A program made the translations under genes and the position numbers. DNA of 64,000 bases from Serilophus lunatus. Lineage: Eukaryota > Chordata > Aves > Passeriformes > Eurylaimidae. Positions 1-10,806 of this stretch are shown here, piece after piece. The notes beneath the pieces were generated by a model. It did not search any database. It was not told the origin of the DNA and saw only the letters and a program-made list of their open reading frames with translations. The stretch covers positions 1,507,041 to 1,571,040 of the forward strand of contig VXBA01002873.1 of NCBI GenBank assembly GCA_013399895.1, written 5' to 3'. Each line of letters opens with the position of its first letter. Position 1 is the first letter of the stretch.

Positions 1-699
1 TTCTTCTACTACCTACTAATTTAACATTTCTAAAAGACATATATACAAACACTGCTACAAATAGATGGCAGTTAGTAAACATGTCCATGAGATTCAAGTC
101 TCCACTAACGTCAGTGGATACTCTCAACCCTGTGTTCAGAATGCAATAAATGCAATAAAATATCAAGATAAACTTAATTTTAAAAAGTCTAAGCCTATTA
201 CCATTAAAACTACTTCTACTTGAACTGCAGAGGCACTTTCAGCAAAGTACTTCTGTTTCTCACTATCACTCAGCAACATTTCTGTAACTATAGTTAAAAA
301 TATCATATCCACAGACTGATGTTTAGCTATATGTATTTGCCAAAAAAAGCTACATTTCCATGTTGCATTACTTAACTACATATGCAATGCCTATCTAATG
401 AAAATTACACCTCCTGCAATGCAGCAATTAGTAGTTTTTGTGTTTAAGGAATGCACAATTGCTGTTTCTGCATTACCTGTACAACACAGAAGGAGCACAG
501 AAATATGCACATTGTTCCAGTTTCATTTACCTTGAAACAAAGATGAGAACCAAGAAAGCCAGAGATGTCACTAATTTTCATGAAAGGGTAGCCTGACTGA
601 AGCAGTATAACTCACATTAGCCCCCACAGTGAACATGCTTTAAGAGAGAAACTAAACAAAAGCATAACGTTATTTGGCTACAGTAGGTTTATTACTTAC
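1..699 (-). other. KCTD3: KCTD3 intron 3 (partial)
   Basis: AT-rich sequence downstream, in gene direction, of the exon at 700-745. It begins with a strong GTAAGT donor and runs off the window edge before the next exon. I see no coding exon or repeat in it. Confidence 0.8.
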
Positions 700-745
700 A
701 GCACCAGTTTCATCCTTTAGTGTTGAAATTCTTCCACTCAGCAAA
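700..745 (-). CDS. KCTD3: KCTD3 coding exon (BTB domain, probably exon 3)
   Basis: A 46-base exon on the minus strand. The acceptor is a pyrimidine-rich tract ending tgtttcag (AG is the complement of 746-747), and the donor is a strong GTAAGT (complement of 694-699). One base completes a Ser codon begun in the previous exon; then 15 codons read LLSGRISTLKDETGA and the exon ends in phase 0. This is the highly conserved part of the N-terminal BTB/T1-like domain of KCTD3 and its paralogue SHKBP1. From memory, human KCTD3 has Arg where this copy has Lys (STLKDETG), a residue also found in SHKBP1. KCTD3 is a BTB plus WD-repeat protein reported as an accessory partner of HCN3 channels. The next exon (IFIDRDP-type sequence) is not within bases 1-699. 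Identification rests on this exon plus 2169-2222. Confidence 0.88.
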
Positions 746-2168
746 CTGAAACACAGGAAAGCTTCATTAGGTTCCTCAGAAATGTACTAACACAAACACA
801 GGATAGCAACACTCTCACTCAGTTTGCTCTCTTCCTGTATTGCTGGTTACATTTTAATAAACCAGTGTACCTGAGCAAAGAAAACTGCCTTGGTAAGGCA
901 GTGAAATAGCTCTCCTGAACAAAGGAGCAGTGCATGCACACCTAAGGAAAGGTTGAGAGCTGCATCATAAGGACCTTCGGATTCCCAAATTAAATAGACA
1001 TGAGGCCTAGTCGGAAAGGATGGAAACGTTTTCGCAGGCATTCAGAGGGCTGCAAAATTTGTTAAAAATCTAGTTAAATTGGTAAAAGCTGCTGAAGCAA
1101 AAAGGAAGGGTAACAACCCAACCTGCAAGGACTTACTGGACAAGAATGGGATGAATTAGTTTTAACATAATTTAACTTCAAAGTTTCTCTTCTGTCAGCT
1201 CAAAGTACTTCTGCTCCATCCCATACAAAACACAATGCCAAAATCTCTTTTTAGGTAAGATGGAAACTAACATCAATGGCTTTATTTCAAGATCTCATGT
1301 AAGTCTGGATGACAACTAACCTCCAAGATTTTCCAGTGCTGGATGACTTTCAGGACAACCTCCTGAGATAACATATTTAGTGTTGAGAGACAGGGGAACA
1401 GCATGAGACTTTCTCCTTGTGTCTTTCCTTGTGTACCTCCAAAAAGAAGGTGGCAATTCCCTGGCATTTAATTTACCTGAATGCTTCAGCAAAACAGGAG
1501 CAGCTAATGCTGCCTATGTCAGCTGCCAGGCTTTTATTGGGAAAGAAATGTAGAGTCAACAATTAAATGTAAGGAATAAAAATTGCCAGCATTTAAATTT
1601 CCCTTTACATGTTTAGGATTAATTTTGGTGACAGAGGTATAGCAACCACAGTACAAAATACAAACAATAAGCAGCACAACCTGCAGAAGTAGTAATGGCA
1701 GTGACATAAAAGGAGGATGTTCAACAGCTTCTGTATGAGAAGTTAAAGCCTCCAAAACTTTTAGTTAACTCAGAGTACAACAATAACTCAAAAAAAAGGA
1801 AAAAAAACCCCCACACATATTAAAGGCAGTGCTACTGCATATGGCCAGTAAGATCACAGGTGGCAATATAGTAGAGGAGTCAGTGGCATCCTCCTTTCCT
1901 GTAGATTTGAAGTGTTATTTCCACAACACTCCCTCTAAAAGGTGACAACTCTTTAGCACATATAACATGCCATGGCTACATTCAAGAAAAAAGCTGCCTT
2001 TTAAACAGCAGCTTATTTCAAATGAATGTGTCCCATTCCTTGAGAGTGTCCTTAATGCCTTTTCCCCTTATAACACACTATTTACAGCATAAATTAAGAA
2101 CTGAGAACATTCAGAGTTTTTTTAATGACTGCTAATTTATCTTTAAGGTGAAAACATATTATAAATAC
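746..2168 (-). other. KCTD3: KCTD3 intron 2
   Basis: A 1423-base intron between the exons at 2169-2222 and 700-745, inserted in phase 2 of a Ser codon. It is AT-rich. Short open frames occur on the minus strand, for example near 1534-1755, but none has recognisable protein content. No mobile element is evident. Confidence 0.82.
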
Positions 2169-2222
2169 CTGGAAAAAAAAGAGTCTGGAATCCACATCAG
2201 TGTTTGTCTTGAAGTGCTGAAC
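2169..2222 (-). CDS. KCTD3: KCTD3 coding exon (BTB domain, probably exon 2)
   Basis: A 54-base minus-strand exon. The acceptor is a pyrimidine-rich run ending ttctcctag (AG is the complement of 2223-2224), and the donor is CAG|GTATTT (GT is the complement of 2167-2168). The exon starts with G, the last base of a codon whose first two bases lie in exon 1 (Arg in the family, as in GGTR). It then reads FSTSRQTLMWIPDSFFS and ends with AG, which the first base of the next exon completes as Ser. Joined to 700-745 this gives an uninterrupted match to the first helices of the KCTD3/SHKBP1 BTB domain. The Met in QTLMW favours KCTD3 over SHKBP1 (QTLTW, from memory). Two other frames are possible, but only this one joins in phase with the next exon. 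Confidence 0.9.
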
Positions 2223-2813
2223 CTAGGAGAACAAAGTCATAAGTTCAGAATCAGCTGTAAATTTGGAAGGAAATCTGCTTTATCTAAAATGCCTTGATTT
2301 ATCCTACAAAGCTGATATCAAACAGGTTTGGGAAGTTTGGGATTATTTATGTGTCTCCACAGAGTCAAAGAGGTTGCAGATTCCTTGCACAGATTGTCCT
2401 TAAGCACGAAGCAGGACTCTCAGGAGAGTCCAAAAGTGTCATTCTTTATACCTTATATATTTCTAACACATTGTCATGAATATCCTGTATTTTCCTGCTT
2501 CTCATGCTTTGTCAACATTCATGCTTACAAAAGTAGACCCACAAAAACCAAACACTTCTCCTCACACACAAAACCCAAACAGTAAAATATAAATTTATCA
2601 ACCCTGTGTTATATTTGTCATTAACTGCATGCTACTGGTCCTTAGGACTCAGAGCATGAGACACTGTGCACTGCAAAGAGCTTCAAGTTAATATTTGACA
2701 GTAACTTTAATTATTTGCTGCTTTGCTACTTGGGTCACTCTTGGGGGGAGGTGGCACAATAACAAAGTAAAAGAAAAGAGTATTCACTTGAATCACATCA
2801 CAAAATAATAAGA

Positions 2814-2880
2814 ATATTACATATAATATATAGATATATGGAGTTTATATGTCTATATTACATATAATATATAATATTAC
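2814..2880. repeat. AT-rich direct repeat
   Basis: A unit of about 19 bases beginning atattacatataat occurs at 2814-2832 and again at 2855-2873. A third partial copy (atattac) ends at 2880. It is low-complexity DNA inside KCTD3 intron 1. Confidence 0.8.
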
Positions 2881-5800
2881 TTATGACATCAGATAATACT
2901 GTACACAATAAATAACTATGGATTATTTTATACTTCTTCTGGTTTTGATTTATCATGATGGAAGACAACTGAACTGGCAGCTTGGACAATGAGCTCTGGC
3001 TCTGCATCAGCCCTCTGGCTGTGCTTATCCTCTTTTACTAGTGCCATGACTAAGAAACCCTGGTGACCTCTTCATTAATGGAAAACAAAGGTAAAATTCC
3101 ACAACAACTTTCCATCTAGTGCGGGATTACAAAGTATTTTTGGAACAAAAGTACTTAATCACAATTTCTCTAGTTTTCACTGCTAGTATTTTCCTGTTTT
3201 AGAGAAAAAAAAAGTAAACTAAAAACATTACTTTATGGCCTCTTTATATTCACTAAGAGGCAGAAACACAAAGCCTATATGGAGCTACCATCCTGCAGAA
3301 ACATGGATTGTTTCTCTTGCTCACTGCAAACATAACAATGGCAAATCTGTTCTTAACAGAAAACCTACAGTATCAGCATTCCAAGCACAATCATGGAAAA
3401 AGTCTTTCCTAAAAAGAAAAACAGGCACTTCCAAGTACATTTGCAGTTTTGCATAGATTTTATCATCACTAATACAGGTCACTACCCTTCTCTAAGAGTA
3501 AGGGATGAGTCATTGAACTCGTATAGCATGTGCATAATGGAAAACAATGAATTGCATGAATTTAATCCAAAATTTAATCCAGACACTGCTTGTAACCATG
3601 GGGATAGATGCAGCCTCACCAGTTAGCCCTTTTAAAGGTTTCCACAGGATAAAGACATTTATTGTCTAATAGTTTAAACAATTAACAACTTTCACTTATT
3701 TTATGTCTTCAGAAAAAAAAGAAAATTAAAAAACCTACAGAATTTAGGTTCTCAGGAAGGCATGCATAGGCAGAAAAGTACCAGAAAACTACTAGATTCA
3801 GAGCTAACTGGCATTTTCTACAGCACTGAATGATAAATGCTAAATTAATTCTGAAGACATGAAGACATTTAAGATCCTTGAAAAGGTATTTGAGGACTTG
3901 GCAGCGCTATCTTCTCAGCACACTACAGCACCATTTCTGGTCTGGAGACATGACTGCACTTAGGCACAAGTGACACACAGCTCTTCAGAGGTGCCACCAC
4001 TGAAGTTTTGCTGGTGTTTTGACCAGCTGGGTTCCACTCTAGCATTTCAAAAGCCAGTTAAAGAGCTTAGTAACAAAATATTTCAGACAGACATTCCAGA
4101 AGAACGAGTCATACAACAAGGGGGACAAGGAATAAGCGCCAACAACTGACTCTATGTTTGAATTCTCTCAATTTTATCAGGGAGTTCAGACAGCACAAGG
4201 ATTTTATGTCTGTAATTTAGCAGCATGGCACCAGCTCAGTAAGCAATACCTCATACTATTAAATACATCTACATTAATCTGTGTAAACAGTGAGACAGAG
4301 TCCTCCTTTCCAGGATGCAGGAAGAAGCTTAACTAGCAACATTCACACATGTAAGTGTATCTGCAGCCCCGTGCAGCAGTCAGATAAACATTATACAAGG
4401 AAAATTAGCCAAACCCAGAGCAATATCCTCAAATACTCAAAGCAGGTGTCAGCCTACAGTTTATTTCAAAGCAAATATAGGCACAGCGTCAGCTACACAA
4501 CAACCACCTTCCTAGTCTATCGTGCTTGTAGAGTTACCTTGTAACCAGAAGAAGATACAGAGTATTTGTTACAGTAATTTCTATTCATTTGCAAGAGGCC
4601 TGTGCTTGCAGCAAAGGAACACAAAACCCGAGACCAGGAACTGCTGGAGCAACCTCACACCATGGAGAAGCCCTGACATGTATGAATATGGAAAGCTGTG
4701 GCCTCTGCAGTAGATGCTCCAAAGTACAACGGGTGTCAGGGACAGAGGACAGTGCTAATCTCTTCTTCTCACACAACTCTATAAACAAAAATAACAGTTT
4801 CAGCTTTCTAGTAAGGGTAAGAGGAGCTAATGAAGAGGAGGAAATATGTACACGTTGCCCATTTGCTGTCCAGGTCATCCATTCCACTGTCAGCTTTCAG
4901 TCACCTGCCTTTGCAAGCTGAAAACCATGGATCATATATATTTTTCAAAGAACAGGGGTAAAACAAGGGAAGATGAACTTATAAAAGACCAGAACTTCTT
5001 ATGCAGAGGTGCTGTTGTACATTGTCTCTCTATTAAAAGGGAAACACTCATGCACATGCTTCCTACTCCTTACATCCAAATAATATCTGTTTATCAGAAT
5101 CTAAACATTCACACAGAAATCAAACATATGCAATTGCTAGTTTGCCTTATTCTTCAAACTTTTCTGTGTAGGCAAGCCCCCTGAGAATATCGCTCTCTTC
5201 TCTAATTTGTTCCCTGTACATAATTCTTTGTTTTCTGCAGAGCCATGTAATAAGGAAGATCTATTTAAAATTATGAAACTGAAGCATCTTTGCTATTCCA
5301 CATATAACAAAACCCCTAAAGATGAACTGGCCTATAATTTCAGAGGCAGAGTTAACTGAAGAATCTTATTCAGCATAACATGAAATTGGGTCCAAGCCAA
5401 CATCAAAGTTATCCTACAAGCATAATTACAGGTGAGTCTCGCCTACGCAAATGACAAGCAGCTTCTCCGGGCTGAACCAGGTTCTTAATGTCTTATCATA
5501 ACAAAGGAATTCTGCATCGATTTCTATGGCACTCTAAGAAAGGCTGCGACGTCCAACTGACTTATCAGACCACGTTCATGCCCTGGGAAACGCAAAAAAA
5601 ATTCTTAAAATCGTAATAGTAGTATTTTGTACTACTTACAGCTGGCCTCATGGTGTGCGCACACTCGGGAAGACACATCATTTCAGATTCCACCACCTAC
5701 GGTAATCCGAGGGATTTCATGCCTGAACATTCTGACATTTATCTGCACTATTTATCACACAGATCCCGACCACAGCTGTCCCAGGGTGCCCTGCCTCAGC

Positions 5801-6059
5801 CTGCCGAAATGTCTACATCTGCCAGCTTCCACACTTCCAGCACACATTTGAAAACAACGCAGTTTTTTCTGGTACCGTAACAACTCTTGCAATACCTTAG
5901 TCCCCGAGGCTGCCACACAGACAGACTGTTCACTAAAGCCCGTCAGCGTGATGGCAAAGCAAAGCTCTCTGTCCACTACCCCTGAGGAAGCAGCATTCCC
6001 AGAGTCCCAAGACAGAGGGCAGTCCATACCTACAGGGGTAGGTACCCAGACAGACACCG

Positions 6060-6230
6060 TGAGGAGCTGCCGACACCCCTTGTCCGCCTCCAGGCACCCC
6101 CGGCCCGCTCACCTGCAACGTGCCGGGGAAGGCAGGCTCCCCCCGGCGCTGACACCGCGCAGCCCCGGCGGCAGCGCCTCTCTCCCCGCCCGGGCGCTGC
6201 CCCCGCTCCGATCCCCGCCGAGATGCCCCG
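6060..6230. promoter_or_regulatory. KCTD3: CpG-island edge at the KCTD3 promoter/first exon
   Basis: About 20 CpG dinucleotides fall in 170 bases, with GC far above the surrounding AT-rich DNA, and the block runs straight into the assembly gap. Vertebrate housekeeping-type promoters look like this, and the minus-strand KCTD3 exons downstream in gene direction fit. On the minus strand the block contains no ATG before the CAG|GTGAGC donor at 6113. If that donor is used, the upstream sequence is 5'UTR or its start codon lies in the gap. The peptide in frame before this donor (about PSPARC) does not match the family's usual exon-1 end, so it would be an alternative first exon. Confidence 0.6.
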
Positions 6231-6475
6231 NNNNNNNNNNNNNNNNNNNNNNNNNNNNNNNNNNNNNNNNNNNNNNNNNNNNNNNNNNNNNNNNNNNNNN
6301 NNNNNNNNNNNNNNNNNNNNNNNNNNNNNNNNNNNNNNNNNNNNNNNNNNNNNNNNNNNNNNNNNNNNNNNNNNNNNNNNNNNNNNNNNNNNNNNNNNNN
6401 NNNNNNNNNNNNNNNNNNNNNNNNNNNNNNNNNNNNNNNNNNNNNNNNNNNNNNNNNNNNNNNNNNNNNNNNNNN
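6231..6475. other. Assembly gap (245 N), probable site of KCTD3 exon 1
   Basis: A run of N bases flanked on the left by extremely GC- and CpG-rich sequence, the usual cause of such drop-outs. The coding sequence preceding exon 2 (start codon and the first BTB strand) is not found anywhere on the minus strand between 2223 and 6230. The gap is therefore its most likely place. The true gap length is unknown. Apparent long reading frames across it are artefacts of the N run. Confidence 0.9.
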
Positions 6476-6555
6476 GGTCCTGGGTTTGGGTGGTTTGAAG
6501 GCGGAGGGGGCGGCCAGTGCCGCCTGATAGAGGAGGGGGGGGTGGGGAAGGAGGT
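6476..6555. other. G-rich flank of the gap
   Basis: Eighty bases of G-rich sequence on the plus strand, including a run of eight G, between the gap and a recognisable CR1. It is probably KCTD3 upstream or promoter DNA, or a decayed part of the CR1. No motif decides between these. Confidence 0.4.
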
Positions 6556-6945
6556 GGTGGGGTGTGCAGTGCGTGTCCTGTGGGAGCGGCTGAGGGAGCT
6601 GGGAGCGTTTGAGCGGGAGAAAAAGAGGCTCAAGGGTGACCTTATCGCTCTCTAGGACTGCCTGAAAGGAGATTGTAGCCTTCCAGGGTGTGATCTCCCA
6701 GGCAACCGGCGAGAGGACGAAAGGACATAGTCTTAAACTGTGGCGGGGAGGGTTGGGTTGGACGTTGGAATGAATTTCGTCACGGAAAAGATGATTAGAC
6801 ATTGGAATGAGTGGAGTCACCGTCCCTAGAGGTGTTAAGCAAAGTCTGGATGTGGCGCTTAGTGCCAGGGTCTAGTTGTGGGGGTGTTTGATCATAGGTT
6901 GGGCTCGATGATCTCATTGTCTTTTCCAACCTAATTGGTGCTGTG
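6556..6945 (+). mobile_element. CR1 LINE, 3' end, plus orientation
   Basis: The CR1 pattern runs in order: a gcggctgagggagctggga segment, a gaccttatcgctctct segment, then ctgcctgaaaggag. Next come a segment ending in a degenerate 'attggaatgagtggagtcaccgtccc'-type stretch (split here from 6798) and the diagnostic 3' end 'ggctcgatgatctcattg' / 'cttttccaacctaat'. It is 5'-truncated, as usual for CR1, and diverged, with its reading frame destroyed. It sits 80 bases beyond the gap, directly upstream of the KCTD3 promoter region. Confidence 0.9.
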
Positions 6946-7639
6946 AAAGCCGTGGCTAATTAGGGCCCCCTGGGACTCGCATCTTCTGCCACCCACAGAG
7001 ACCCCAGGCTGGGCAGTTCAGGGGATCGGTAAATGCCAGTTTCGTGGGAGAGAGGCATAGAAACAAGATTCCTTGAAAGCTCCGTGAGAAGGCAGTGGTA
7101 GTCCCATGGAGCTTAAAGCCTGGGTTGCAGCCCACAGTAATTACTCAAATTCTCTACCAAATAAAGGACAAAAACACTAGATCTGACAAATCTGAGCCCA
7201 CAATGCAGTTTAAGGAAAAAAATACTACAGCACATAAAGAAAAATTGAGGTGGAAATAAGTGACAGTGCAGTTAGCAGAGAAAGTCACAAAGTCAAGGTT
7301 TATATTTGTGAGGGTAGGCTTTACAATTCCTACATTCAAACATTGAGAACAATAAGCAAATATGAGCGGATACTTTAACTCAAATTTTAAGTGAAATTTG
7401 CCTAGAGATTGAAAATCCAGAGAGGACCCACAACACTCTGTTTAAACCTAATGGTTTTTTGCCAGAACATATGGATAGAGTTCAAGCATGCATAAAAATT
7501 ATTGCAAAATGCAGTCAGTTAAGTGACTACCCTAGGAGTAAACTGCTTGAAGTTACATTGCCACTGCTTCTCTTGCATACATTGGAAATTAGAGGTCATG
7601 TACACCCAAACTGATCAAAGCAATGAAGATGCTTTTTAC

Positions 7640-7720
7640 ACAGAATTAATAAGGTTGGAAAAGACCATTGAGATCATCAAGTCCAACCTTTACCTAGGTT
7701 AACAACCTACCCAGGCAATG
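7640..7720 (-). mobile_element. CR1 3'-tail fragment, minus orientation
   Basis: The plus strand reads cacagaattaataaggttgg and then aaaagaccattgagatcatc, aagtccaacc. This is the reverse complement of the CR1 3' terminus (ttggactcgatgatct...ccaacct...attctgtg). The body beyond about 7700 is too decayed to follow. Confidence 0.65.
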
Positions 7721-9756
7721 AAGTATTTTGGAGGAATGACTTCTCTATCACAAGGCCCTATTGCTGTGCTAGGCTTTTGGGGCTGAGTGTCTAACCTGCA
7801 CGGTGTGTTAAGGTTGGGTGGGGAATTACAAATACTTCTCTAATGTGTTCTGAATATGTTAGTGCAGATGCTTCTATGGTGAATTTTGCTCTACAGCCTA
7901 AGGGAAAGGGAAGATTAAAAAGCAGCCCAATGTCACCAGACCTTCATGTGCTCTGTATGCTTTGTAGTCTGGCTGTAGTTCAGGTTTCTTCTTAGTCTCA
8001 AGAAAAGACACTTTCAGGTTTCTGCTGAGTTGTCTTCTCCTTTCATGGAGTATATAATAGGAACTAAAAAATGTTCAGCTGTGCCGTCGAGCACAGAAGT
8101 TGAACTTCTTATGTTCTGGTGGAATCCTATAACAATTAAAATATTGGATAATAGAGTGGGATGGGATATTTCTTGTATTTGGAAGTGAGACTGACGCTCC
8201 CTATTTCAACCCCTCAGCTTATAAAATAAAAACTTAAGTCAGAGAGGGTTTGAGCTGTGGATTGTGCTTGAAAACCATACTTCTCAACCTCTTCCCATAG
8301 AAAGATGGTGTAGAAGCCTGTGCCTGCCCTCAGTGCTTCCTATGGGCTGTGTTGGTTGGCTGCTCCCTCAGGCAGATGACTGAAAGATCAGTGTTCTGCA
8401 TACCTGATGCAATCTTGTTTTATGAAGAATCTAATAGCTTAGGTAGTCAAGGACTATAAATTACACAGCAACAGGCCACAAGTCTCAAAGAAATGGCACT
8501 GTAAGCATTGTGCCTATAAATGCCTCTGTGGCCCAAATTGCTTAAATCACTTTTGTAAAAACACATCTGAGGCTCCTAAATCATGTTTGCCTCATGGTGT
8601 CTAAATACCATGAAATTTAAGTTCTGCCTCTTCTTAAATAAAAGATAACCATCATCAGCACTTGTCATTCAATTAATGAAATTCCATCCAGGAAGAAGTA
8701 ATGGAAGAAAATCAGCTGTGCATTGATGCATTCTCTGACAGCTGCAATCCTCAAACACTTCCACTAGATGCCTCCATTGTTTTTAAAGTAAATTTCTAAA
8801 TTGTAATTCCTGTTTAGCCTAACCATTTAAGGCATATTAAGACCTTTTCCGTTCATGCTGCAACTAAAGTACATGATTTGCATTCACTCCAAAAAATATT
8901 CCAAGCTCATTTCAAAGCACACATCACGTCACCTTTATAAATTATGAATATACAAAGCAACTGTATGTTGCCTGTTTCAACCATCTTTTTATTAATTCAT
9001 ACATCCCAAGAACCTGTCAAAAAAGGGTCACATGTAGCACTGTACAAAAAGTAGACATCAGAATTATATATACATCCTTCTGAGTGATGATTGAACAGTT
9101 TAGGAGATAAGGAGGTCCATGCAGTGGCTTATTGGCCATGTGATGTGCTCATGGTAATTCAGTCTCTTTAATTGCAATAATTCAAGCTAAGGATACAAGG
9201 AAGGGTTTCTTACACATTTTTTTCCACTTGGGTATTAGTACAGTTTTCTTGTGGAACATCCTGTTTTCTGCCTAGGAAGCTAATTATTCCATTCAAAAGA
9301 AGGCAAATTCTGCCATATAAATGATATTCAGAGACATCCCCCAGTGGTATGTTCGCCCTTAAGATACAAGTCTAGGGAGGAACTGTACCCTTTGGCATGT
9401 TTGCCAAGTACCTGTTTTGCTAAGTTATTAACTGAGAAGCAATTTGGCTCCCCAAGGACCCAGAGGAAGTTCAGTAATAAATTCCTTCCCTGCTCTCTCC
9501 ATAGATCCATAGAGCAGGAGATTTTGTATCACACTGAACAGTCTCCTTTCCCATCACCTACACCAACACTAGATGCAGCACAGCTGTCTGTGCAACAGTA
9601 TGGAGTGTCTGGACACCAAATCCTGAGGTACATATTTAGCTTTTTATGTAAAGCATAAGTCAGAATTTTTTCTTATTATTTTTTCATAGCATCTGGTTTG
9701 GAGAAACAATTAAATATTTAAGGGTTCAATAAGCATTTAATTTTGGTGAAGATACA

Positions 9757-9791
9757 ATTATTATTATTAATAATTATTATACATTATTATT
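9757..9791. repeat. ATT/AAT microsatellite-like tract
   Basis: Imperfect run of att and aat trinucleotides, including attattattaataattatta. Confidence 0.75.
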
Positions 9792-10767
9792 GTCTAGGAC
9801 TCTCTTTTGCAGTAAAAGTCACTGTGCATTTGAGGGGAGAGAGAGCCCCTCAGTGATTTAGAGTCCCTATGGTTTATTTAGACTGTCTTCAGACAGAAGC
9901 TTCCAATAAACAGCAAATCCTGATTGCTGATGTTACACAACAATAATTCGAAATAAAAAATTTTCTACCATCTGCTAGAAAGGGAGGAGTCTTGGAACCT
10001 CACCAATACAGTCACTCTGGGAAATGATGCTGTGAGTCACTAGGAACAATGGTTTGTGCACACTCAATTTTTCCCCAGCTTTGCTTACAATTACTTGCTC
10101 GAAAGGCCTAAAGTTTGAAGGTAATTCACTTTGTAGCTGAAGTCCAATAAAGAGTGCTAGAATAACTTTAAATAGGCCACAGGAGGGAGAGGAAGCTCAT
10201 GGGATTAGGTGGAGTATGCATTTCTCCATTCCTGAACATATGGCTGTTGCTTGCAAATTAGGAAACAGCCTTTCTTTTCAGCTTCCAGTTGCAGTGCTGC
10301 AGTGGGTGACCACCAAGGATGTTCTCTTTGCCCAGAGCAGCTCCACCCCACAGCTGAATAAAAGAGATGGTACCAGAAATGTCTATAAAGGCCTCTTTTT
10401 TCCCATCTTAAAATAGAATGAAAGGAAGGAGATGATAGATTCAGAATGAGATCAGAAGCAGCTTCCTAGAAGGGGAAGAAAGATTCAGTAGTGTCCTGTA
10501 AGGAACTGTGTACTCAAATCTGCTGATTCCCTGGAAAATTATTAAAACCTACATTTTTGTAAAGTAAGACTTAAAATCTTTGTGTTCAACATATCTGGGG
10601 GAGATGACTATTATGGTCCAGCACAATAACATTCTTTGTTACCAAGTATGAGATGTCCACTAATCCTGCCACAGAGCACTACTGAGTTCAGTTCCCCAGA
10701 TGACTGCCAGGACCGTATGCCACTCAACTGCTTTTCTATCAGAATTTCTGCATTTTTTTCCCCTGCT

Positions 10768-10771
<4 letters not shown>

Positions 10772-10801
<30 letters not shown>
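10772..10801. repeat. A30 homopolymer
   Basis: Thirty consecutive A. There is no AATAAA signal just upstream and no recognisable retrocopy, so I treat it as a simple homopolymer. Confidence 0.9.

Positions 10802-10806
<5 letters not shown>

Larger units (their letters stand above)
2223..6230 (-). other. KCTD3: KCTD3 intron 1 (most or all), AT-rich then CpG-rich
   Basis: Sequence between the exon-2 acceptor at 2222 and the gap that probably holds exon 1. It includes an AT-rich direct repeat (2814-2880). A stretch at about 4585-4920 is open on both strands without a recognisable product. There is a CpG-bearing stretch near 5640-5730 and a strongly CpG-rich end from about 6060. A good minus-strand donor (CAG|GTGAGC) lies at the 6113/6112 boundary and could end an alternative first exon. 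No coding exon of KCTD3 is visible here. Confidence 0.65.

Noticed and set aside
5640..5740. Possible minus-strand exon ending at a GTAAGT donor near 5640
   Set aside because: The donor is good and there are several CpGs, but stops interrupt the longer frame, the acceptor is poor, and the peptide does not match KCTD3. It is kept only as intron sequence.
5933..6820. Long open frames spanning the N run on both strands
   Set aside because: Most of their length is unknown bases, and the rest is GC-rich or CR1 DNA. They are artefacts of the gap.
10772..10801. A30 tract as the tail of a processed retrocopy
   Set aside because: No gene-like sequence and no AATAAA upstream; CR1-driven retrocopies with A tails are rare in birds. 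The same holds for the A29 tract at 62932-62960.
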